Positions 43,301 through 55,300 of a stretch of 64,000 nt of DNA are shown piece after piece (the first letter of the stretch is position 1; each line of letters starts with the position of its first letter). The position numbers and the translations under genes are program-made. This stretch comes from Xylocopa sonorina (taxonomy: Eukaryota > Arthropoda > Insecta > Hymenoptera > Apidae): assembly GCF_050948175.1 (NCBI RefSeq), contig NC_135198.1:7887001-7951000 (forward strand), in the 5' to 3' direction. The notes below the pieces were generated by a model. The model searched no databases. It was given only the letters and a program-made list of their open reading frames with translations, and had not been told where the DNA came from.

Positions 43301-46300
43301 AGTAACGATCAACCTGCGTCCCACACCTGGAGCTGTTCGCGTAACCCACTTTTACCATCCAACGCGAAAATATTTTACCTTCAGAGGAACGTACCATCTA
43401 AAGTATCAAATTTTGGACACACAAATTTCCCAAAACTATTTCTTTTCCACGTAACATTCTCTATAAAACAAAATAAATTATCTGTATAAATAAATTCCGA
43501 TTTTTATCGACAAATTATAAAATGGCAACTTGATGGGAAATTATGGAACCGTTCGATAATGACAAATTTCGCTAATATATCGCGTCAGAATTTTACACGA
43601 GTGTTATAAATGTATTAGCTTCCAGGGCAGCAATTTTTCGATTCGCTTCCACGAATCGATTACCATCCACCTATTTACAGCGGCAATATTCAAATTGCAG
43701 GTTGCGCGTCCCCACGGATGTTTCGATGAGACACGTTCCATTATCCCCGGCGGGGATCTTAATTAATCGAGGTTTATCGGTCGCCTTTTACAAGTTTCGA
43801 ACTTTATCTCGTTTATCGTGTCGCGAATCGGCACGTAAAGTTCACTTCCTGCTCAGGAGAGCGTTAACCCTTTCTGAACAGGCTTCTACGTGTACGCGCG
43901 TCCGTTTCACCCCGTGGCTACGCGACGGAGGAGGCGAGTAGCTGGGCTGGTGCTGTGCTTCGTTTTGTTCTAATGCTCGTATCGATTAAACGGCGGACTC
44001 TTAAGCTCCTCGTGGGTTTGCATCAACAATTTCCTGTTCCGCGTACACCGCGTTTTTTCCATTTCGCTGAACACGTTTCCTGTTTTACGCGCTTTGCTCT
44101 GTTTTGCGCTCGATATTATTGGATTCCGGTTTAATGGCTCGCGATATAAAGTCGAACAGATGGTTCACGCGTCGCGTGATGGTTCTCTGTTTCTCTATAT
44201 GTTTTCTCCTTTTTTTTACGACACGCGTTTTCATTTAATCGCTCGTCTCAGTTTTCGTGTAACCTATCGAGTTTTCAGTGTTCTAAACGTGTGATAAGTG
44301 TTGAAACGATGAGAAACTATTTTAACGGCTATTGAAGGAGGACGCGAGATATTCCACGCAGAGGCGATACAAATTTTTATTATTGACTGTAATCGCTGTC
44401 AGTTGTCCGCGCGGGAACACGGCAGCGTCGTTTCGAATTTGTCCGCGTTTCAACGTGAATCGTCGAATCGTTGGCAATTTTTCTCCTCGTAACAGAACCG
44501 TGCAATTACCTTGCAAAGTTCCACGATGCACGTTCGAGCGCTCTTCTACCGCGGCATCGGTTTTCTAAAAATCACGAATCGAGTTTTTGTAACGTTGCTT
44601 CGCGATCAAAAAATATCAGTTTACTCTTGTTCTCCACGAAGAACGAGATTTACGAGCGTCGCATATTTATTTGGAACAATTAATGATTACAAAATATGTA
44701 TTTTTGTAAGGGAGAAGCATCGTAATAATGAGCAGTGGAAATTTAAACAACATCCTAAGAAAACAGCGCAGCAAAGCAACGCAGCACTTCAAACTGAGAT
44801 CTCTGTGGAATTTTCTGTTATTTATAGAACGAAATCTCTGTTGATTTATATCTGCTTTTGGTAGAACGTGCTTCTTCTTTGTTTAAATAAAATAATATCT
44901 ACGTTGACCGTGTTCTCTGTCGCCTGAAATGTATCCCGTTTTTCAAGTGCACGTTTCGCGTTGCATCTGACGTAATTTCCTTTAATGAAAGACAAGCGTA
45001 CGTGCGACCTCTGTAATATAATTGCTTTTAGTTAATGGGAGAAGTGTAATACGTTTCATCGAAGTGGAATTTTTAGTCCCATTTGTCGCATTCGTTACAG
45101 TGAGCGTGTGCGAACAGTGCCGTGCACATCGTGTTATGCAAACGTTTCCAATTAAAATGAAAAATCTACTTTATTCGATCCGCATTTGCTCTTGGCTCAA
45201 TTAAAAAAAGATCATCTCCTGTTTTTATTCAAGATACACGTTATCCCCCTTGTTCCAGTGACAGAGACGCAACGCTTTGGTTACGCAATTTGTTTAATTT
45301 ACAGTAGAAATACAAAATCCGTCCCGTTTTCATTTGCATTATTAGTCACTTCAGTCGTTCCGTAACAGCTATCGTATTTCTAAAGTCCAACAAATTTCCA
45401 ACGCTCGAAGCTCCATCCCTCCACATAAATCACTGTATTTTCCAAATCCAAGAAATCCTCTCATTTGAACTAATATCTCCTCTGTTTCCTTCTATTTCCT
45501 AGAACTCACCATTTTATCAAAAAAAAAAAAAAAAAAAAATAAAGGAACCATATCGTTCCCACTCGCGTTGCATTATTTACACCAATTCCTTCCAATTTCC
45601 CACAAAATCGCGTCTTCGAAATCTAATAACACCTCCACCTCGCACTTTTCCACAAATCACAGTAACTTGAAAATCCAAGAAATCCTTTCATCCGCGCTCA
45701 CACCCCCGCGACCGATCTTCCTGCTAAAAATTGTAAAACTCCCACTGAATCCGTATCGCCTACTCAAATTTCTCGCGTCTACCAGAGATCCTCCTCGTAT
45801 CTACAAAAATAAAAAAACCAAGTACCCAGCTCGAAGAAACAATCCTTTCCGTCATCCTGTACGTTCCCATCTACGAGATTCGTATGCGATTCCGCAAGAA
45901 ATGATAAGAAACGCAGCTCTGCCGCTGGAACGCCACCCCGTTGCCAGCAAGCAACCCCTCGCGGTACATCCTTATCAGGCTCTCGAACGTTTGAAATTAC
46001 CGCGAGGGGGGGTGGTAATAAAGATGTAAATTTCTGGTCACTGCCCCTGTCGAGAGGCTCGATGGGCGTGGAGCATCCGCTCGCGTGTTCGCGTGCAACT
46101 CGCGCGCAATTAGACGTTCCGTCGGTCACGAAAGCGCGCCCCCAACGCTGGCGCCGCGGCGACCAGCTCTCCCGTCTTCTTTCTATTTTCTTTTTCTCTC
46201 TCTCTCTCTCCACCCTCTCTCCTTCCTCTCCTCGCGTTACCACGATATCAAAATTCCACGCTCGGCACGCGCTGGAATTCTTTATGGCCCCGAGCGCGGC

Positions 46301-49300
46301 GTCACGAGGGGCTGAAAGAGAGAGGCAGAGGGGCCACACCCCTCGAGGAACGGTCGTTAAGTATAAAACGCGATCGGGGACGCGAGAAACGATCTAATCG
46401 CAGGGATCAATCGAGGCCCTGGTTTAACCCCTTTTCTCCAACCGCTTCTCTTCTTTTTTTCGACGGTTACTACACCGTGGGCGATGGTTATTTCTTCGTT
46501 TAGCATTCGCGTTGGCGGAGGGATGATCCGTGGTACGTGGGGGGTGGTTGATCGAGACGACACAAGCTTCTTCTGGTCCGTGTAGAAGTCCGTGTGGACC
46601 ACTTGGATCGTCTTCCTTCTTTGAACGCCGCGAGGGTGGTTTCTGGTGCAGGATGGAATTAATTATTCGGAGGCAAACAAGTCGTTTATTATAGTATAAC
46701 ATTTGGATAGTCGTTAGCGAAATGGTACGTGAAGTATTGCTCGAGAATTTTTGCTCAACGTCGAAGGACCTCGATATCAATCAAACCAGCCTTGCAAGAC
46801 GAAAATGGTCTCGCAGCGTTTCCTCTACCCTCGACATAATTTATAAACCGAAGTCGCGCGGTTAAAATTAAACTTTATCGCGGGCACAGCGTGTCTCTAT
46901 TTTATTTTCACTGTAATTTGCGCCACGAGCGTGACTGGCGGTTATAAGGCGAGGAGTTTAATGCATGCACCGCGCGCTAATCGATGGTAGCCCCGTAGAT
47001 TTCTTATTTTTCGCGTGGCTCTCGCTTTTCCTTTTTCGTCGCCGCGAATAAACGCGTCGCACTGGGTCTCTGTTTTTTCAGCTGTTCGCGCTGGTTACGC
47101 GATAATTGGATTGGGGTAATGTTTCGCGGCTCGGCTGTTTTCTCGCCCCCTTCTTTTCAACGGACGACGCCGCGTCGTTCGATGAAGTTCGATAGAGCGT
47201 GTGCTCTCGCGTGAGAGGGTTTCGATTTACACGCGGACACGTTTCGAAATTATTTATTAACCCTTTGCGCTCGACGACTTTTTCGATAGTTGCGTTTGGT
47301 GGTGGTAGTTGGCATATTTTACGAAACACTTACCAAGGCACTCTAAATTGGCAGAAGCTTCTTGGTCATCGCTGATAAATCCAGATTCACTGTCCATTCG
47401 CACTCTAATTTTGCTATTTCTCACACACTTACACTTGCTCTACCACTAATTTCATCATAGATAAATAACTTTCTGATCAATTCAAAATGAAATTCGCGTT
47501 AAAACTTTAAAACGAGTGGCGCAAAATTTTGCGATACGTGTGCTCGCTACGATCGTCGAAGCTGTACTAACGCTGGATTTGCGACTACAGTCGCAGAGGA
47601 CTTTTATCTTAATCCCTATTTGACGTCACAATGTCACTCTCCAACTGAAAATATAAACAGCCTAAGGACCTTATTCTTCGAACCAATACTTCGTTTCTAT
47701 CAACTGGAGATAACGAAATTCAGCAGAAATTCAGTCGCTCGAGTTGCCACGCGAAACATCGTGGTCAGTGAGAGTCGCAAGAAGTTAAGGACGCGAGATA
47801 CTGTTTTGATAATGAAAACATTCGTATGTAATTTTGTGTTCCTCTAAAAGAGAAATAAAATGTTCTTTCTTATTACAAGATTAGAGAAGACAGAATTTTG
47901 AAACGATTAACCGTGTATTCGAAGCGACATTGTGGAGCAAGATTGAATTAATTACAGCCACAATTAATGCCTAACGAATCTAATAATTCCGATGAGTCGT
48001 GATCGAAATTTAATGAATCTAATAGTTCTACCGAGTTACAAACTGGGAATCTATCGATTTTAACCTGTAGTCGATGGAAATTTGATTTCTCCATGAGATT
48101 TTAACGATTCTATCGCCATTCTTATATTTTTCTGAAAACGTAACGATCGGAGAGCTTTGGTGAACTTTCAAACCGCCAAGTAATTCCGCTGTATCCTCTT
48201 CCTTTTCAATTCACGTTATCGCTAACTATCTTCGCGGACCCCCGCAATAAAGTCGTCTAATCTTTTCTCGTTCGCGAGAAAAGTGCTATTGTACGTTACG
48301 AGGAAACTCGCTTGCAACCATGCGAGAACGTATCCACGGAGAAGCGTAGCTTATTTAATAATGTTAACTCATTTAATCACCGCCATATACGCCGCAGTTT
48401 TTCTGTGTTTTAGACTCGTTTCCTTCAATCAGCTTAGCTGACTATTTTCTGACTCTCTTAGTAACTATTTCTAACGAGATTCGAATCGATTTTGTGTAAA
48501 CCATTTTCTCTGTGAATCACTTTAATATGTATAGTTATTATATTATGATTGTACGCTGTGAAGAAAGTAAATAAAGCACGTTCAAGCATCGCAATCTGTC
48601 TTCAATGATTTCACGCAAAATCGTATTCATTATCCGCGTGGCGAGATGAATCGATCGGTATCGAAAAGCGAACTGACTGATCAACCGATTGACTGAATCG
48701 AGAGATAACATTTCACATATTTTATTTCCAGAGACGAAGTCAAACGCGAAGATGAACGATCATTTTTCGCGTTAGAATGTTGCGATGTAAAAATATGGAT
48801 AATCAAAGATTTCGATGTAGTTTAGATGAAAACAACTGACCCAGCCATCTTTGCTCTTTCAAGATCCGTTGCCGTTATACGACAACAATCACTACCACGA
48901 AGAATGTCTAAAATGTAACAGCTGCGGCCTGAATCTCACGGGACCCAACGAAAAAAGGGCCAGACGGTGAGTGAAACATTCTCAGCCCTCGTGATATCAT
49001 TCACTGACTTTAATCACCCACTTGTAATAACCGTATCAACCCTTAAATAATGCATCCATCGCTTAAGATTGAAATTAATGAAAAAAAGCGCTCGTGATAT
49101 CATTCGATGACTTTAATCACCTGCTTGCAATAACCGTATCAACCCTTAAATAATGCATCCATCGCTTAAGATTGAAATTAATGAAAAAAAAGATGCTCAT
49201 AATATCATTCAATGACTTTAATCACCCGCTTGCAATAATCGTATCAACCCCTAAATAATGCATCCATCACTTAAGATTGAAATTAATGAAAAAAAAAAAA

Positions 49301-52300
49301 GAAAAAAAGAGATAAAAGTCGAAATCGCATGGGCAATGAAATCAGATCGAACAGTGGGGGTTCGAAAAGAAAACTCTTCCCGTCAGCTCGTTATCTTGTG
49401 CGTCGTTAATCAAGGGCCTCGATCCGGTTCGCGCGGTGACACGATCATTAATTACCTCTGTCCCGCAGGTTCAAAAACCAAATACTTTGCGATCTACACT
49501 TCGCTGACGTGGCGCTGATGGAGTGCTCGGACTTCATGCAGCAGTTGCGCAGCTTCAAACCACAAAGTTTAGGCTGCGCAGTTGCCCGTAGGAAATCATC
49601 GACCACCTTGATCTTCCCCTTACCACCGCAGGCTTGTTCAGGTACGATCGAGTTATCAATCTCTACAAGCATACTCAAACTTACCAATTTTTACTTTATT
49701 CGTTATGGAAACATGCGATCTTGTTGATTCACTGTTGAATAAATTAGTATCGAACATGGTCGTGAATCATTATCGCACGTCGTTTCGCACGTGCTCGTCC
49801 CCGTCACACGTGGACGTAATTTAAACTTGCACAGCCACGTCGATACTTTCCCTATCAACGTAAGAGCGTTACCGCGAGCCAACAGATGCGACGCCATGAA
49901 TAACGCACGCGACTATCGCGGATGATTTATCGACGCTGGAAACGAACGGAAAGCAATGCGGTCTGACGCGTTCGTTGCGAAGTCGCTTCCTAGAAGCTCG
50001 CGTTAATTATTCGAAAGAACGGCTTGTTAATCCCACGGGTGGCGTGCGTTACCTGGAGATTGTAATTTAGTGTCCACCGTGGCGGTAATGCACGCGGCTG
50101 CTAAGGTGTTAACGCGTACACCGCATATTTCGCTGAAAAAACCTCTACGCGAGATATATGAAGGTATAAACGTGGTATACGTAACGCTACGATTACTTGT
50201 GAATGTTTGCTGCTTTATCGAAGAATCGTGAGTAGTCCATAAGCGGGTCAGAGACCATTCGACCCTAAAATGTTTCTAAAATAACCTTCTAACACGTTTA
50301 TTATATTCAAACTCTATGGTCTTTGCGCTATTGTAAAAATTGTCATGTATATATATAAATATATCTGTTCGATTATAAAGCGTGTGGAGCGTGTACACTT
50401 CGAGCCTGTCGAACTCTCGAATATAAAACAGAAGAGAGGAAGAAATTGTCAAATCGAAAAAGTGTCAAATGTTTTATCGAAAGCGCAGAGACGAAACGAT
50501 TTCGACTCTCGTTTAAGTAGAGCCAGGCCAGGTTAACTGGAACAGCGCGCGGATGAGACGAGGCTCGCGAGGGTCGAGAGAAACCGGAAGGAGAGGGTGA
50601 ACACGGCCGCGAACTTTTATCAGCGTACATATGTACGAGCACAGGAGCCACAGGTGGTTCCCCCTGTCTTGGATCGCGCGCCTTTTGCATATACGCGACC
50701 AGCCACGGTTCCAAGTCGAAATCGACCTCGTCTCGGAGCTGGTGTCGAGGGAACTTCCGCTTAACGACGAGCGTCGAGAGTGCCAGGGGGTTGGTATAAT
50801 TGGATTCTGATCGGTCGACGAACGAGTCGCGGATTATTCGAACCGCGACGTTCGATTTGGCTGAGAGGTAATTGGGTTGTTTAAGGTGTCGCACTGCTAT
50901 TTTCGTCTCGTGTTCGACATTGGCGCGTAAAATTATGCGATTCCTACGTTGTACGGTTCGATTGACGCTAAACAATTTCTGGCTCAACGGCTCATCCTGT
51001 GTACGCATGGAATATTCGTAACAATAGATAATTGTCTCTGCAAGATATACTGACGTTGTAAATTCGCCATAGTTTGGTAATAACTGACGATTACATCGTA
51101 GGAATTTTATTTGAAGCTTCCACACACAGAAATTCGTTACCATTTACGGATGCACTTTTATTTTACACGCTCGGCCAGATTTACATGCATCCAGTGTATC
51201 TTGCAAATTTATTCTCTCTTAATTAAATCGTCGTTTAATTTGATGTGCTGTAACATCGTGCACGCGCGAGGTTCGCAGATTTTACGTAAATCTATGGAAA
51301 TGCAATAACGTCGACGTGCACGGTGACGCAGGTACCACGAGGCGTCCTAGGGACCGTGCTCCAAAAGCGAGAGATCGCTACTCGATAACACTAGAAAAAA
51401 AAAGAAAGAAAAATGCAGTAAAACAATTCGCTCGCCTCTGAAAAACTACTATCCCTATAAAAAAAATCTGAATCACCCTCGCACGGCGAAACAGCCCCAA
51501 GAATAACCTGGCGAATCGCCGAATCGATAGCTTCGACCCTGCCCAAAAATAATCCATTCAACGCGCGCGTCGAAGAATCGTCCCAGGATCGTTACTTGGC
51601 CGCGCGCGTTCGAGGGGATCTCGTGGATCTCCTCTCGAGGAGGCGAGCGAAGGGGTGCGAAACTGGAACGGCTGGCACCGTATCGACGATCGAATTTAAC
51701 CGAGCACTACAGGCCATTAGTTCCCGCAGGGCGAGAGCCGAGATTAGAGCCGGGAGGGACGTCCGAGGCTGCTCACGGTGGATGCACCACCGAGGCTGGT
51801 TCACTTTAAGTTCGAATACCAGCCTGTCTATAAACAGTTTGGTGTTCTACCTTACAGTGAATCGGTCGCGGTATCGACGGCATACCAAAAGGGAAACGAC
51901 GGACCGTGGATGCTGAGCGGATCGATCGTCAGGTAGGAGGAGGAGACCAGGGGCAGAAGCGGCGGGAAAACGCGTCATCGGCGATACGTGACTAAGTGGA
52001 CGGGTTGAAGAATCCGTGGCGATGGCCCCCATGGTTGGTCGATTCGTTCGTGAGCGTCGAACTCGAGCCAGCCTCGAATCTCTTAACGATTTCTTCGCCC
52101 CGTGTTCGCAGCGTTTCCCACGGTGGCGTCGTCGAAGATCGTGTCGAAGCTAACGAGCGATGAGGTCAGGGTGACGTAGATAGAGATAGAGAGGAGAGAG
52201 AGAGAGAGAGAGTAGGACGAAGGCTGAATTCGTTGAAATTTCTGTTACGTCCTTGCTCGAACGTGTCGAGCGTGTTGTTCCAAAGGGTAGCAGGGGTTGG

Positions 52301-55300
52301 ACGAGGGGATGGTCGATCGAAAATAATATTGAGAAATGAAATTGCGGCCGGAATGGAATTCGAATTGCGCCAAGTATTGTACTTGCGTGTTGCTGGGGAT
52401 GGTTTTCAGTTTGCCGTGGATCTTGAGGGTAGTGACGGTAATAAGTGGAGTTTGTCGAGATGTTTGCCGCGGAGAATGGCCGGCTTTTAATTAACGGCTG
52501 GGACGGGTTTAACAAATTTTCGTTGGCCACGGTGAATTACGTTTCCAATTACCCTGGGAATTCAATTCAACTTGTAATTCGACTAACGCAGCTCGCAATA
52601 ATTTCATTCGTTCGTCGCTGTTAATTTATTTACGACTGCGCGCAAGATTTGTCAAGCTTCGTACGATCGAGTGCAATAATAAATTCGAGCGATACTAACA
52701 CGATGCGAAACATAGACAATTCAAATTAAAACTGATCGAACCTCTCCAATTTTCCACAAAAAAAAATAAAAAAAAAGATTCAACCTTCTCGCGTTTCTTC
52801 CATCCACGATAAATCGCATAATAAGCCGCATTTAACGAGAACGTCGAACAAAATCCCACAGACGAATTCTGCAACGAGTTCCCCCACAACCTGGTGCCCA
52901 CACCCGGCTACTGGATCGAGTGCTCCAGACAGCAGATCACCTCAGACACGATCTGGGACGAGAGCGAGAGCGGCGAGGCGACGGACACGGAGCTGGCCGA
53001 GGTCCAGCAGGAATTGGACACAGACGAGGTGCCCAGGAAGAAAACCACGATCGAGGAACAATGGGAGAAGAACCAGGGCTTCGAGCTGACCTCCGTCGAG
53101 CAGGAGACCTACGAGAAGTACTTCTACGGGACCGAGCACTGGAATTACTTCACCAACGACGAGGACCTTGGCCCGGTGATACTGAGCATTAAGCAGGAGA
53201 CGCTCAACGGCCGGGATCAATTCAGGATCCTCGTCAGAGCCATCAGCTATACCGTGCACGGGCTGATTCCTACCAGCTGCGTCTTCGCTGACAGGTATTT
53301 CGTTGTTCGTTTCTACTTTTCGTTCCCTTTTCGTAATCATTAATGATTGATAATCTGCTTTCTTCGCCTTGATGGAATGATAAGTGTTCTTGGTTGTTTT
53401 ACTAGGACGATAGTGGTTCCTTTTGATTTTCAGGGTTTAATATTTGTCCTTTGTCAGGCTCAAAATGTTGTGGTTTTTCGTGCATTTTTATTGCTTTCTC
53501 CATTGTTTTCACTTTTTGAATAAATCGTAATGAAACAAAAAATTAAGTCACTTTTCTTCTCACTATAAAATGACTATGGATTAATTCGGGCAGGAAGTTC
53601 GTTAATATTCACCGTGAACATCCCGAGAAAGTGTCACCGTGAATTCGAAGTTAATGGAAACCTGTTGATCGGCATAATTGCAAAAGTACTCGATTACAAA
53701 TGGCGCGCGGGCACGATAGCACGGAATTAGCGAAACACCGCGCAAGTAGTACGAGTCAAGCATTCCCGTTGAACGCGTAGCAGAACGTGGAATTAAACTA
53801 AACGCGTTCGCTGTCAGCGAGCACAGTTTAGAAACCAAACGGTGTAACTTGCCAACGATAATATCCCAACTCTCGTTACACCGCTAATTACCGGCTAATT
53901 GGATCGAATCGAGCGTACAGAACAGAACAAGCTTTCCATTCAATGAAAAAGCGAACCACGCGTAATTCTTCCAATCCCATTTTACGATTGTCCCATTAAA
54001 ACTCGAGTCAATATAAAATTATTTTCCACGATTGCGCGAACCGCGTTCTCTCGTACAATTTCGCAGATGCCAATCGAAGGGTTGAAATTAAAGCAGCCAC
54101 GAATTTCTCACCCTCGCGCAGGTACAATCGCGAGGAAGTAGTTCGCAGTTTAGGCACGGAGGTGAACGTGAATCCGCCGTTAACGTTGGGTCAACTGCCG
54201 GACACTCAGGACGAGCTGCTGAAGCTGGACCAGGTGTTCATAAAGTCGGAGCTGAAAGTGGGCGTGCTCTACGTGCAAGAGGACCAGCGCACGGAGGAGG
54301 AAATATTGGACAACCACGAGAACTCGCCGTTGTTCGACGAGTTCCTGCAGATACTGGGCGATAAAATTCGTCTGAAGGGCTTCGACAAGTACAAGGGCGG
54401 CTTGGACACCATCCACGACCTGACTGGGTTATACTCGGTCTACACCAATTGGCGAGGCATCGAGATCATGTACCATGTGTCCACGTTCCTCCCTAACGAG
54501 AAACACGACGTGCAACGGGTAACGTACAATCGTTTTTATCAATTTCTTTATTCTAAACAACGATCGAGAGCATTTTAAATGTAAATATTCGAAAATTCGC
54601 TCGTGGATAAAATAGAAATATTCTTCTGTTCAGGTGCAAAAGAAGCGACATATCGGTAACGACATAGTCTGCGTGGTGTTCTTGGAGGCGGATAAGACGC
54701 CGTTCAATCCTGCGTGTATGAAGTCGCATTTTCTCTACACTTTCATCCTGGTTCGAGTCAGTCCGCGGATAAAGCGGAAGGTGACCAGATACGAGGTGTC
54801 TGTCGCGACGAGGGACGAGGTCGGTGCTTACAAGCCGTATCTTTGGGAGCAGAACGTCTTTAAAAAAGGTAGCTACGTCTAGTTAATTCGTACAAACTCT
54901 AAAAATAACGAAATCTATGCGAGAAAAAACAGCAATGTAAGAGAGATGTAACGATCTCGCGATGCAACAGGTCCAATGTTCCGTGAGTGGCTGCTGACGA
55001 AAATCGTGAACGGCGAGAGGGCGAGTTACTCTGCGCCCAAGTTCGCCAAGATGCAAGAGAGGACGAGGACTCAGATGCTGGAGGACATCGTGGCTAATCT
55101 GGCCAATCACGCTGAGACTGGGCAGATTCCAAAACCGTACAGGTAAAAATTTAATAAAATAATTTGAAAAGTAAGGAATTGAATTAAATGGCTGAACAAA
55201 TTGATGGAAATGAAACGAACTATTTCAGACGCGGCTCCTGGAGGCCCATTGGTCACATGAGACCATCCTCACCGCTTCTGGACTCAGTCAGAGACCAATT

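Larger units (their letters stand above)
32116..48863 (+). other. Intron 8 of rad (16.7 kb)
   Basis: It is bounded by ctg|gtgagt and ctttcaag|at. It holds a candidate alternative last exon (32512 onward), a GC-rich block with few stops (about 32750-34120), two piggyBac-like MITE copies, simple repeats ((CCAA)n near 36026-36050, (TTCC)n near 37676-37712, a 20-base A run near 45520), a pair of diverged similar segments near 45430 and 45660, and an 18-bp palindrome at 40221-40238. I see no convincing nested gene; open frames on either strand lack protein-like character. Confidence 0.65.

Noticed and set aside
43861..43890. gttaaccctttctg as another piggyBac-like end
   Set aside because: Only the first ten or so bases match; the internal element body is absent.
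52942..53340. 132-codon minus-strand open frame rich in Leu and Val
   Set aside because: It is the antisense shadow of the Rap-GAP exon 11, whose plus-strand reading matches a known domain.
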